A DNA stretch of 64,000 nt. It comes from an uncultured Aquimarina sp. (GTDB lineage: Bacteria > Bacteroidota > Bacteroidia > Flavobacteriales > Flavobacteriaceae). A model generated the notes under the pieces. The model saw only the letters and a list, made by a program, of their open reading frames with translations, was not told where the DNA came from and made no database searches. Every line of letters begins with the position of its first letter. The first letter of the stretch is position 1. The stretch spans positions 372,001-436,000 of the forward strand of contig NZ_CANMED010000001.1 in the NCBI RefSeq assembly GCF_947496855.1, read 5' to 3'. Positions 43,718 to 52,931 of the stretch are shown one piece after another. The position numbers and the translations under genes are program-made.

Positions 43718-44695
43718 ATGAAACATGGACTACTTACATACGACGAGAATAAACGGTTTTTTAATGTTGGTGACAATATTCAAAGTTTAGCGGCAAAACA
43801 GTTTTTACCTGAAGTAAATGTTTTCTTAAATAGAGAAAGGTTAGGTGATTATCATGGCGATCCAGTAAAACTTATTATGAATGGTTGGTTTACGCATAAC
43901 ACCAATAATTGGGTGCCTTCAGAAGATATAAATCCTTTGTTTGTATCTTTTCATATGAATAATACAGCGGCTCCTGGAATGCTTAGCGAGAAAGGAATTG
44001 CTTATCTAAAAAAACATGAACCTATCGGATGTAGGGATCAGTTTACTGCTGATACCTTAAAGGCTAAGGGTATTGATGCACATTTTACAGGTTGTTTAAC
44101 ACTTACATTAGATTCATATAAAGTAGACGATTCAGAAAGAGGAGATAATATTTATATTGTGGATCCTTTATATAGCTATCCAAGACCGGAAAGAATATTT
44201 TATAATTATAAACAAACTATTAGAAATGTACTTAATGGTACAGCTTTTCAACTAGGAAAAAAGAAAAAGCATTTAAAAAACTTTATTAGCTCTGAGGTAT
44301 TAGCTAGTGCGGAGTTTATTAATCAAGAACCTCCTTCCAATACATATACGGATGTAGAAAAATTTGAAATGGCAGAAAGCCTATTGAATAAATATGCGAG
44401 AGCGAAACTGGTTATTACTTCTAGGATTCATTGTGCATTGCCATGTCTAGCTATGGGTACACCTGTAATTTTCGTAAATGGATTTGATAGTTTTGTTGAT
44501 TCTTGTCGATTCGATGGCATTTTAGAATTATTCAACCGTATAGACATAGATAGTAAGACAGGAAACTTTACTAGTAATTTTGGGTTAGAAGGAAAAATAA
44601 AAGAAAATACAATGGTTAAGAACCTGGAATTGCATCATAAGTTAGCAGAACCACTAAAACAAACGTGTAAGGAATTCATTCAAGCTGGAAAATAA
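43718..44695 (+). CDS. Polysaccharide pyruvyl transferase family protein
   Basis: This 325-residue protein of the CsaB/WcaK pyruvyl transferase family has FNVGDNIQSLAAKQFL near the start, IGCRDQFTADTLKAKGIDAHFTGCLTL (about residues 105-131), and the late YARAKLVITSRIHCALPCLAMGTPVIF. Members add a ketal-linked pyruvate to a sugar or act as GT-B-like transferases. The ATG at 43718 follows a TTG codon that could also start. The PP-loop gene ends 22 bases upstream and a GT32 gene follows after 11 bases, so the three appear to be one functional group. Confidence 0.85.
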   Translation: MKHGLLTYDENKRFFNVGDNIQSLAAKQFLPEVNVFLNRERLGDYHGDPVKLIMNGWFTHNTNNWVPSEDINPLFVSFHMNNTAAPGMLSEKGIAYLKKHEPIGCRDQFTADTLKAKGIDAHFTGCLTLTLDSYKVDDSERGDNIYIVDPLYSYPRPERIFYNYKQTIRNVLNGTAFQLGKKKKHLKNFISSEVLASAEFINQEPPSNTYTDVEKFEMAESLLNKYARAKLVITSRIHCALPCLAMGTPVIFVNGFDSFVDSCRFDGILELFNRIDIDSKTGNFTSNFGLEGKIKENTMVKNLELHHKLAEPLKQTCKEFIQAGK

Positions 44696-44706
44696 CAAAT
44701 AATTAT

Positions 44707-45486
44707 ATGATACCTAAAATAATACATTTTTGTTGGTTGAGTGGTGATGAATATCCTGATTTAATTAAAAAATGCGTTCAGACTTGGCAAGAAAAACTTC
44801 CCGATTATGAATTTGTATTATGGGACACAAAAAAATTTCCGATAGATGATAATGATTGGGTTAGACAAGCATTCAAAACCAAAAAATATGCTTTTGCTGC
44901 CGATTATATAAGGTTATATGCTGTGCATAAATATGGGGGAATCTACTTAGATACTGACATAGAAGTGCTTAAGAGTTTTGATTCTTTATTGCATTTGCCA
45001 TATTTCTTTGGTTCTGAAGGTGGAGGTATTATTGAAGCTGGAGTTTTTGGTTCTGAAAAAAATTCAGACTGGATTGCCGATTGTTTAATTCATTATGAAA
45101 ACCGATCATTTATAAAAGATGATGGCAGTTACGATACGTTAACATTACCTAGGATAATGATGGAAAATATTCAAAAAAATCATACAATTATAGAATTGGA
45201 AAATCCTAAAATAGAAAACCTTTCTTTTAGCAATTCTTCAAATGAGCTTTATATGTTTCCAAAGGATTTTTTTTGTGCAAAAAACCATGGTACAGGAATT
45301 ATCGAAAAAACGGAAAGAACTTTTTCGATACATCACTTTGCGATGTCTTGGTTACCTAAGAAAATAACATTCCTTCCCAATGTAAAACGTAAAATGATTG
45401 GTTTATTTGGAGTGAAAACTATTGCGACTATTATTAAGGTGTTTAAATTAAAAGAGTTAAAGTCTCTTTTGTCAAATAAGATGTAA
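44707..45486 (+). CDS. Glycosyltransferase family 32-like (capsular synthesis)
   Basis: This 259-residue GT-A enzyme has the family start MIPKIIHFCWLSGDEYPDLI, WQEKLPDYEFVLWD, and YAFAADYIRLYAVHKYGGIYLDTDIEV, whose DTD is the metal and nucleotide-sugar motif (about residues 83-85). GSEGGGIIEAGVFGSE follows. The pattern is that of OCH1/GT32 sugar transferases in capsule loci. The acceptor is unknown. It is 11 bases after the pyruvyl transferase gene in the same transcript. A gap of 109 bp follows before the next GT. Confidence 0.87.
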   Translation: MIPKIIHFCWLSGDEYPDLIKKCVQTWQEKLPDYEFVLWDTKKFPIDDNDWVRQAFKTKKYAFAADYIRLYAVHKYGGIYLDTDIEVLKSFDSLLHLPYFFGSEGGGIIEAGVFGSEKNSDWIADCLIHYENRSFIKDDGSYDTLTLPRIMMENIQKNHTIIELENPKIENLSFSNSSNELYMFPKDFFCAKNHGTGIIEKTERTFSIHHFAMSWLPKKITFLPNVKRKMIGLFGVKTIATIIKVFKLKELKSLLSNKM

Positions 45487-45595
45487 TTAAGGTTTGAAAT
45501 TAGAATTAAGAAAATAACAAAACATAGATGCTAGTTTCATCAAAAGTATGGGGTCAAAAGACAAATATATTTAATCATTTATTGGTAATTAAAGA

Positions 45596-46807
45596 ATGAA
45601 GAAAATTTTATTAATTATGCCTTATGGAAGTGTAGGGGGTATGGAACGTTTAGCATTTACATTCTATAATCATTATAAAAATCAGGGATATGTAGTAAAA
45701 GCCTTGAAAATAATTAAATTAGATAATGATATTATAAATTTTGATGAAGATGAATTATATTTAAAGCCATATGATTTCAATGAAATGTCAAAAACAGAAC
45801 GTTTGATGTTTTATGTAAAAGCACCATTGATGATTCGTAAAATCATAAAAAAAGAAAAGTTTACGCATTCCATTGCTTTTGGAGATATGTCTAATATATT
45901 TAGTTCATTAACTTTTACTAAGGATTTTAAGATTGGTAGTATACATGCTTTAAAAAGTGTTGAATTAAACAACCCTACATTACTAAATAAGTTGTTGAGA
46001 TTTTGTTTTAAAACAAGTTTCAAAAAGCTTAATAAACTAGTCTGTATAAGTAAGGCAATAAAAAAAGATCTTATTGAGAACTGTGATTATAAACTTGATA
46101 ATCTCGAGATTATATATAATCCTCACGATCTGGCCGAAATTAAAAATAAGTCGTTAAAATGCATAGAAGATAGAAGTGAACAAGAATTGTTTACAGGAAA
46201 TGTAATTCTATTTTTAGGAAGATTATCACATCAGAAATCTCCGTGGCATTTAATAAAATCTTTTTATCTTTTACAAGAAAAGTATAAAGATGCGACACTT
46301 GTTTTTGTGGGTGATGGGGTAAAAGAGGTAATAGAATACAGTAAAAATTTAATATCTAAATTTAAATTATCTGATAAGATAGTTTTTCTAGGAAGAAAAA
46401 GTAACCCGTATCAATATTTAATTAAATCTAAGATGTTGGCATTATCATCTCTGTATGAAGGTACTCCAAATGTTATTGTCGAATCTATGTCTTTAGGAAT
46501 ACCAATAGTTTCCTCGTGTTGTACAGATGGGATTTTAGAATTGATGAGTACTGAAGATATTAAGGTTTTTGACCAAAATGTAGAAGTAGAATCTGGTATT
46601 ATTACTCCTAATTTTTACAAAGGAACATTAGCAATTCCAGAATCAGATGAGTTTGTAAAGGAAGAACATAATTTTGCTGATGCCATGTATGAAGTTCTGA
46701 AAAGCGATAATTTTGAGAAATCATTAGAAAAAAGCAAAAATGACCTTTTAAATAAATTCGATGTGGATTTAGTTTCAAATCAGTATTTAGAACCAATTAA
46801 TAAATAA
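45596..46807 (+). CDS. Glycosyltransferase family 4
   Basis: This 403-residue GT-B retaining glycosyltransferase starts MKKILLIMPYGSVGGMERLAFTFYNHY. The C-terminal half has VILFLGRLSHQKSPWHLIKSF, TLVFVGDGVKEV, and the nucleotide-sugar site ALSSLYEGTPNVIVESMSLGIPIVSS. The sequence is unusually A-rich with many Lys codons compared with core genes nearby, as is common for transferred polysaccharide genes (impression, not measured). Donor and acceptor unknown. Gaps of about 80-110 bp separate it from its neighbours. Confidence 0.9.
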   Translation: MKKILLIMPYGSVGGMERLAFTFYNHYKNQGYVVKALKIIKLDNDIINFDEDELYLKPYDFNEMSKTERLMFYVKAPLMIRKIIKKEKFTHSIAFGDMSNIFSSLTFTKDFKIGSIHALKSVELNNPTLLNKLLRFCFKTSFKKLNKLVCISKAIKKDLIENCDYKLDNLEIIYNPHDLAEIKNKSLKCIEDRSEQELFTGNVILFLGRLSHQKSPWHLIKSFYLLQEKYKDATLVFVGDGVKEVIEYSKNLISKFKLSDKIVFLGRKSNPYQYLIKSKMLALSSLYEGTPNVIVESMSLGIPIVSSCCTDGILELMSTEDIKVFDQNVEVESGIITPNFYKGTLAIPESDEFVKEEHNFADAMYEVLKSDNFEKSLEKSKNDLLNKFDVDLVSNQYLEPINK

Positions 46808-46890
46808 AGGAAAATCCAATATGACTTCTAATAGAGGTTAATAAGTGTACAGTTTTTAATTGTAAAAGATAATGAATAATATAAAATTTA

Positions 46891-47985
46891 ATGATTGATT
46901 TTATTCCGTTAGAAAATTATTTTGGGTTGTATATTAATATACTCTTAATAATAACATTATTCTGTTTTTTGAACTCAGCGGTATTGCCAATTTCTAGTGG
47001 GAAGAACTTATTATTTACAAATTTAGTTGGGTATTTCATATTATTTAGTGTTATTTTATATTTAGGTCTTCGGCCAATAAGTGGTCGTTATTTTGGAGAT
47101 ACCATTATATACTCCAGGTATTTTCAGTATTATGTCACTGGAGGTGATATTACTTCGGATAAGGATGTGTTTTTTCATATATTCATGAAGTTTTGTTCAG
47201 CATTCATGAACGTGCATGGCTTTTTTACTTTATGTGTATTTCTTTATGTTTTTCCTCTTTATACAATTTCGAAGAGATTTTTTAAAGAATATTGGTTTTA
47301 CTGTTTCTTTATGTTTGTAGTATCATTTTCTTTCTATACTTATGGAGTCAATGGCATCCGAAATGGCTTAGCGACTTCATTTTTTTTATGGGGAATATCT
47401 TATCATAAGAAAAAAGTAATCATGGGATTGTTTTTTTTACTTTCAGTCTCATTTCATAAAACTATGTTTTTACCCGTAATAGCGTTTGTGATAACCTATT
47501 TTTATAGCAATCCTAAGAGTTTTTTAATAGGATGGCTTGTATGTATACCATTATCACTTTTATTAAGTAGTGTATGGATTTCTTTTTTTAGTAGTTTAGG
47601 CTTTGCAGACGATAGACTTTCGGGGTATCTAACCAGTCAAGCAGAAGAAGGCACTTTTTCTAGTACAGGTTTTCGTTGGGATTTTTTATTTCATAGTGCA
47701 TTTGCAGTTTTTGCTGGTTGGTACTTTATATTTAAGAAACAATTTAAGGATAAATTATATTCTCGACTCTTAGTTACCTATTTAATATGTAATGGATTTT
47801 GGATATTGATTATTAAAGCTAATTTCTCTAATAGATTTGCTTACTTATCCTGGTTTATGATGGGATTAATTATTATTTATCCTTTTCTTAAAAAAGAATC
47901 ATTTGTAAAACATCATTTAATGACCGGTAAAGTAATGACAGTTTATTTTTCATTCACTTATTTAATGTATTATTTATATAAATGA
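46891..47985 (+). CDS. EpsG-family polysaccharide polymerase-like membrane protein
   Basis: This 364-residue protein has about 10 predicted helices. The EpsG family traits are ISGRYFGDTIIYSRYFQYY near residue 65, the FYTYGVNGIRNGLATSFFLWG segment (about 150-170) and SVSFHKTMFLPVIAFVI. It probably joins repeat units at the outer face of the inner membrane, in the Wzy position of this locus, downstream of the flippase. The EpsG/Wzy class is assigned from pattern alone. It has a start codon after an AT-rich gap of 80 bp and precedes GT2. Confidence 0.84.
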   Translation: MIDFIPLENYFGLYINILLIITLFCFLNSAVLPISSGKNLLFTNLVGYFILFSVILYLGLRPISGRYFGDTIIYSRYFQYYVTGGDITSDKDVFFHIFMKFCSAFMNVHGFFTLCVFLYVFPLYTISKRFFKEYWFYCFFMFVVSFSFYTYGVNGIRNGLATSFFLWGISYHKKKVIMGLFFLLSVSFHKTMFLPVIAFVITYFYSNPKSFLIGWLVCIPLSLLLSSVWISFFSSLGFADDRLSGYLTSQAEEGTFSSTGFRWDFLFHSAFAVFAGWYFIFKKQFKDKLYSRLLVTYLICNGFWILIIKANFSNRFAYLSWFMMGLIIIYPFLKKESFVKHHLMTGKVMTVYFSFTYLMYYLYK

Positions 47986-48081
47986 TGATAGTTAATTATA
48001 TGTGATTTATAGAATTATTAGTATACTTCGAGATCTTATGATCGAAGATAAGAAACAATAAAAAACAATAAATAAAGACAG

Positions 48082-48972
48082 ATGAAAACTATAACAGTAT
48101 TTACTCCTACTTATAACAGAGCTTACTGTCTGGATCAATGCTATCAAAGTTATATAAGACAAACTAATCAAGACTTTACTTGGCTTATTATCGATGATGG
48201 CTCCTCTGATAATACCAAAGAATTAGTATCTTCATGGATTGATGAAAATAAAATAGATATACAATATCATTATCAAGAAAATCAAGGAATGCATGGCGGG
48301 CATAATGCAGCATATCGTTTAATAAATACAACACTTAATGTATGTATTGATAGTGATGATTTCATGCCGGATGATGCAATTGAAAAAATTCTTTTTAACT
48401 GGGAAATTATCAAGGATAAACAAGAATTGGCAGGTTTAGTTGGATTAGACGCTGATAAGAAAGGAGCTATTATAGGTACTAAAATACCAGATTCATTAAA
48501 AGAAGTAACATTATATAATATTTATAATAGGTATGGTGTAAAAGGAGATAAAAAATTAGTACTAAGAACAGATGTCGTTAAAAAATATCCAGCATATCCA
48601 ATTTTCGAAGGAGAACGTTTTGTCCCATTAGGATACTTATATCAGCTCATAGATCAGGATTATAAATTATTTCCTGTAAATGAGGTATTTTGTATCGTAG
48701 AATATATGGAAGATGGATCTAGTATGAATATATTAAAACAATATAGACGACATCCTAGAGGTTTTGCATTTTCGAGAAAAAGTAGAATGAAACTAGCAGA
48801 AAACTTTAAAGATAGATTTAAAAATGCTATTCATTATGTTTCTAGTTCTATATTCATAAAAAATGGAGCTTTTGTAAATGAATCTCCTAAAAAAATCACA
48901 ACAATTTTGGCTATACCATTGGGAATTCTGCTGAACTTATATATTAGATTTAAAACAAAAAATGAATTTTAA
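48082..48972 (+). CDS. Glycosyltransferase family 2
   Basis: This 296-residue GT-A enzyme has TVFTPTYNRAYCLDQCYQSY at the start, DFTWLIIDDGSSDNTKELV (about residues 31-49), and NVCIDSDDFMPDDAI (about 88-102) with the DSD metal motif. It would add one sugar to the growing repeat unit at the cytoplasmic face. The stop codon overlaps the start of the next gene by one base (TAATG), so the two are translationally coupled. Confidence 0.9.
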   Translation: MKTITVFTPTYNRAYCLDQCYQSYIRQTNQDFTWLIIDDGSSDNTKELVSSWIDENKIDIQYHYQENQGMHGGHNAAYRLINTTLNVCIDSDDFMPDDAIEKILFNWEIIKDKQELAGLVGLDADKKGAIIGTKIPDSLKEVTLYNIYNRYGVKGDKKLVLRTDVVKKYPAYPIFEGERFVPLGYLYQLIDQDYKLFPVNEVFCIVEYMEDGSSMNILKQYRRHPRGFAFSRKSRMKLAENFKDRFKNAIHYVSSSIFIKNGAFVNESPKKITTILAIPLGILLNLYIRFKTKNEF

Positions 48973-50111
48973 TGGCAGCTATTAGAATCTTACAAGTTTT
49001 TACTGTTATGAATCGTGGAGGAGCAGAATCCATGATTATGAACTATTATAGAGCTATAGACAGAGATAAAGTTCAGTTTGATTTTCTAGTACATAGAAAA
49101 GAGAGAGCAGCTTTTGATGATGAAATAGAAAGTATGGGTGGTGAAATTTATAAATTAAACCCTATTAATCCATTATTCCCTAATACCTATTATAATGAGT
49201 TAAGAAATTTTTTTAAAGAGCATAAATCATACAATATTATTCACTCTCATTTGAATACATTTAGTTGTTTTCCATTAAAAATTGCAAAAGAATTTAAAAT
49301 AGAATGTAGGATTGCACACGCTCATATTGCCATAGAAAAAATAAAATTAAAAGACTTATTACCAAATAACGAAAGCCTTAAGGAAACGTTCAAAAAACTA
49401 ATTAAATTTCAACTTAAAAAGAAAATTAACAAATACTCAACACATAATTTTTCTTGTGGAGAAAAGGCCGGAAAGTGGTTGTTCGGAGAAAAGAATCTGT
49501 TCACTATAATGAATAATGCTATAAATGCTGCAGCTTTTGCTTATGATCCAGTAGTTAGTGCTACATATAAAAAGAAATATGATTTAGATGATCAATTAAC
49601 CATTGGTCACGTTGGGAGGTTTACAAGTCAAAAAAATCATTCATACTTATTAAATGTTTTTAACAGTTTGGTTAAAAAGAAAGATAATTGTGTGTTAGTT
49701 CTTATAGGAGACGGACCTTTAAGAAATAAGATAGAGGTAGAAGCTAAGAATTTAGGTATTGATAATAAAATACTTTTTTTAGGAGTGAGAACTGATATAC
49801 CCCAGTTATATCAAATGTTAGATGTATTTGTTTTTCCATCTTTTTATGAAGGATTACCAGTTACTTTAATAGAGGCTCAATCAGCTGGGCTTAAGGTTTT
49901 TGCTTCAGATAAGATTACAGATGAAGTATATTTAACAGAGGATATTGAATTTCTTCCTATTACATCTCCACCAGAAGAATGGGCAAACAGAATTTTAGAA
50001 AAAGTATCGGACGAAAAAGTTAATAATTTTGATGTAATTGAAAGCAAAGGTTACGATATTCAAAAGAATACTGAAATATTTCAGAATTTTTATTTAAAAC
50101 AAGGACAATAA
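48972..50111 (+). CDS. Glycosyltransferase family 1/4
   Basis: This 379-residue GT-B enzyme starts IRILQVFTVMNRGGAESMIMNYYRAI, a typical family 4 N-terminus, and has DFLVHRKERAAFDDEIESMGG. The C-terminal half has TIGHVGRFTSQKNHSYLLNVF, CVLVLIGDGPLR, and VFVFPSFYEGLPVTLIEAQSAGL. It starts one base into the stop of the GT2 gene and ends six bases before a CapK-like gene. Sugar specificity unknown. Confidence 0.9.
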   Translation: MAAIRILQVFTVMNRGGAESMIMNYYRAIDRDKVQFDFLVHRKERAAFDDEIESMGGEIYKLNPINPLFPNTYYNELRNFFKEHKSYNIIHSHLNTFSCFPLKIAKEFKIECRIAHAHIAIEKIKLKDLLPNNESLKETFKKLIKFQLKKKINKYSTHNFSCGEKAGKWLFGEKNLFTIMNNAINAAAFAYDPVVSATYKKKYDLDDQLTIGHVGRFTSQKNHSYLLNVFNSLVKKKDNCVLVLIGDGPLRNKIEVEAKNLGIDNKILFLGVRTDIPQLYQMLDVFVFPSFYEGLPVTLIEAQSAGLKVFASDKITDEVYLTEDIEFLPITSPPEEWANRILEKVSDEKVNNFDVIESKGYDIQKNTEIFQNFYLKQGQ

Positions 50112-50116
50112 ATAGT

Positions 50117-51505
50117 ATGGGTAATTTACAGGAAAAAATCTACGAAAAATCCCCTCACTTTATACAAAACAGTATTGTATCTATTTATAATATTTTGGCT
50201 TACAAAAAAAGATATTCTGGTAAATACAGGCACTTTATAAAACACTATTTAGAAAATAGAAATTTATCAACTGATCAATTAAAAGATGTTCAAGCAAAAA
50301 AATATAGTAGTTTTATTAAATATGCAAAAAAATATTCTGGATATTACACTGAAATTTTAAGCGAAATAAAATCTCCAGACGTTTTATCTAATATAAACCA
50401 GCTTCCAATAATAAACAAAGAGACATTAAGAAATAATATTTCAGATATTTATACTATTGAAAGGAGTAGAGGGGTGATCTCTAAAACCGGGGGAACTACA
50501 GGAAAATCTCTAGAGGTATTGTATACCAAGGATGATATTCAAGAAAGGTTTGCTTTATTAGATGATTTTAGAAGTAATTTTGGTTATAAATTGGGTAAGA
50601 AAACAGCTTGGTTTAGTGGTAAAAATCTTTTGACCCAAAAGGATATTAAAAAAAACAGGTTTTGGAAAACAGATCATATATATAACGTAAGATACTATTC
50701 AACATTTCATATACACGGTAAATATCTAAAATATTATATTGAAAATTTAATAAAATATAAACCTCTATATATGGTAGGTTTTCCTTCTACCATGTATGAA
50801 ATTGCAAAATATGGTATTGCTAATAATATTGATTTCCCTGCAAATATAGTAAAAGCTATATTTCCCACAGCAGAGACAATTACTGATGATATTCGTGCTG
50901 TTTTAGAGGGATATTTTAAAACCAATTTATATAACCAATATGCATCTTCCGAAGGCGCGCCGTTTATTTTAGAATGTAAAAATAAAAATTTGCATCTCGA
51001 ATTACAAAGTGGAGTTTTTGAAGTTTTGGATGAGAATTGTAATCCTGTAAATAAGGGAAGAATGATTATAACATCTTTTAATACACACGGGACACCTCTT
51101 ATTCGATACGACATTGGAGATCAAATTGAACTTTCTGATGACACCTGTAATTGCGGAAATAATAATCCTTTGGTTAAAGAAATCCTTGGCCGAATTTCTG
51201 ATTATATTTATTCAGAAGAAATAGGGAAAATCAATTTAGGGAATATTTCTAACTGTCTTAAAGGTGTAAAAGGAATTGTTAAATTTCAAATTCAACAAGA
51301 CTCTATTAAGGAACTTTTGGTTTTGATTGAAAAAGACTCGGTAGTTTATACTACTGAATATGAAAAAAAATTTCTGAAAAATTTAAGAGATAGAGTTGGT
51401 AATAGCATCAAAATAGGAGTAAGGTATGTGGATGAAATACCGGTTGAAAAAAGTGGTAAGTTTAGATTGATCAAGAACAATATTAAAGATAAAATTAAGA
51501 ATTGA
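50117..51505 (+). CDS. CapK-like AMP-forming ligase family protein (first copy)
   Basis: This 462-residue protein of the adenylate-forming phenylacetate-CoA ligase/CapK branch has the nucleotide loop KTGGTTGKSLEV (about residues 122-133), NQYASSEGAPFILE, and LIRYDIGDQIEL (about 325-336). The acidic GDQ is where AMP-forming ligases bind ribose. The C-terminal lobe continues with PVEKSGKFRLI, including the final Lys region. CapK-like proteins are frequent in capsule loci with no proven reaction. It follows a GT4 by five bases and precedes the MBOAT gene by ten, so a role in acylating a sugar residue is possible. Confidence 0.85.
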   Translation: MGNLQEKIYEKSPHFIQNSIVSIYNILAYKKRYSGKYRHFIKHYLENRNLSTDQLKDVQAKKYSSFIKYAKKYSGYYTEILSEIKSPDVLSNINQLPIINKETLRNNISDIYTIERSRGVISKTGGTTGKSLEVLYTKDDIQERFALLDDFRSNFGYKLGKKTAWFSGKNLLTQKDIKKNRFWKTDHIYNVRYYSTFHIHGKYLKYYIENLIKYKPLYMVGFPSTMYEIAKYGIANNIDFPANIVKAIFPTAETITDDIRAVLEGYFKTNLYNQYASSEGAPFILECKNKNLHLELQSGVFEVLDENCNPVNKGRMIITSFNTHGTPLIRYDIGDQIELSDDTCNCGNNNPLVKEILGRISDYIYSEEIGKINLGNISNCLKGVKGIVKFQIQQDSIKELLVLIEKDSVVYTTEYEKKFLKNLRDRVGNSIKIGVRYVDEIPVEKSGKFRLIKNNIKDKIKN

Positions 51506-51515
51506 TTTTTATCCT

Positions 51516-52928
51516 ATGCTTTTTAACTCTCTCGATTTTTTTCTTTTTCTGCTAATTGTATTTTCACTCTATTGGTTTGTAGTATACAAAAAAATCAATC
51601 TTCAAAATTTATTGATATTAGCTGCCAGTTATGTATTCTATGGTTGGTGGGATTGGCGTTTTCTTTCTTTAATAGCACTGAGTACGTTGATGGATTATTT
51701 AGTAGGGTTTCGGATCTATCAATCAAAAAATGTATCGATAAAAAAAAGATGGCTTTGGGTTAGTATTCTGTTTAATATAAGTTTATTAGGTTTTTTTAAA
51801 TATTTTAATTTCTTTATTGATTCCTGGGTTGATCTTTTTAATTCTTTTGGATATCAGATGAGAAATACTTGGACACTAAAAGTTATCTTACCTGTAGGTA
51901 TTTCATTTTATACCTTTCAGACACTTTCATATTCCATAGATATTTATAAAGCAAAGCTTAAGCCAACAAAAGATTTTATTGCCTTTGCTGCTTTTGTATC
52001 TTTTTTTCCACAACTTGTCGCCGGACCAATTGAAAGGGCTACTAATTTATTACCCCAGTTTTTAAACAAAAGAACTTTTACTTATAGAGGTTTTTCGTAT
52101 GGTCTAAAACTAATAATATGGGGGTTCTTTTTAAAATTAGTCGTTGCAGATCGTGCGGCTATTTATGTTAATGCAGTTTATAATAATGTAGAAAATCACG
52201 ATGGATTAAGTTTTATCGCAGCTACTGTTTTATTTGCTTTTCAGATATATGGTGATTTCGCAGGATATTCATTAATTGCTATCGGGACGTCAAAACTTTT
52301 TGGATTTGATCTTATGACAAATTTTAGAAGACCTTATTTTGCAGCCTCTGTAAGTGAGTTTTGGACTAGATGGCATATTTCATTATCTACCTGGTTTAGA
52401 GATTATGTATATATTCCACTTGGAGGTAATCGAACGAAAAAACTACGTTGGCTTTTTAATATGTTCATTACTTTTTTAATTAGTGGATTGTGGCATGGTG
52501 CTAATTGGACTTTTGTAGTTTGGGGTGCTCTAAATGGTATTTATTTGATTCTAGAAGTTCAGCTTTTTAGAAAGAAAAGAAAAGGTTTGATTAATATATT
52601 ACTTACTTTTTTACTAATAAATTTTGCCTGGATATTTTTTCGTGCAAATAGCATCGAACAAGCATTATATATTATAAAAATGATTTTCACTTCTCCGGGC
52701 AGACTATATATAGGTAGTGGAGATGATATTGCAGCATCATTATATGCTACATTATCAATAGCAATTCTTCTTTTGGTAGAAATAAAGAAAGAGTACTTTA
52801 ATGCTATTTTTTCTATTTCACAAAATAAGTTCGAATTCATAAGATTCGTGGGGTATGCTGTTTTAATTTATCTGATTTTATACTTAGGAGTATTTGGAGA
52901 AAGTCAATTTATTTATTTTCAATTTTAA
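51516..52928 (+). CDS. MBOAT family O-acyltransferase (AlgI-like)
   Basis: This 470-residue integral membrane protein has the MBOAT pattern: LFNSLDFFLFLLIVFSLYW at the start, ILAASYVFYGWWDWRFL, ILPVGISFYTFQTLSYSIDIYK, FFPQLVAGPIERA, and SLSTWFRDYVYIPLGGNR. The catalytic His is in FLISGLWHGANWTFVVWG (about residues 320-337). It moves an acyl group, usually acetyl, across the membrane for transfer to the polymer, as AlgI does for alginate. It is immediately followed, after three bases, by an SGNH-like gene, its probable periplasmic partner. Confidence 0.92.
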   Translation: MLFNSLDFFLFLLIVFSLYWFVVYKKINLQNLLILAASYVFYGWWDWRFLSLIALSTLMDYLVGFRIYQSKNVSIKKRWLWVSILFNISLLGFFKYFNFFIDSWVDLFNSFGYQMRNTWTLKVILPVGISFYTFQTLSYSIDIYKAKLKPTKDFIAFAAFVSFFPQLVAGPIERATNLLPQFLNKRTFTYRGFSYGLKLIIWGFFLKLVVADRAAIYVNAVYNNVENHDGLSFIAATVLFAFQIYGDFAGYSLIAIGTSKLFGFDLMTNFRRPYFAASVSEFWTRWHISLSTWFRDYVYIPLGGNRTKKLRWLFNMFITFLISGLWHGANWTFVVWGALNGIYLILEVQLFRKKRKGLINILLTFLLINFAWIFFRANSIEQALYIIKMIFTSPGRLYIGSGDDIAASLYATLSIAILLLVEIKKEYFNAIFSISQNKFEFIRFVGYAVLIYLILYLGVFGESQFIYFQF

Positions 52929-52931
52929 AGG

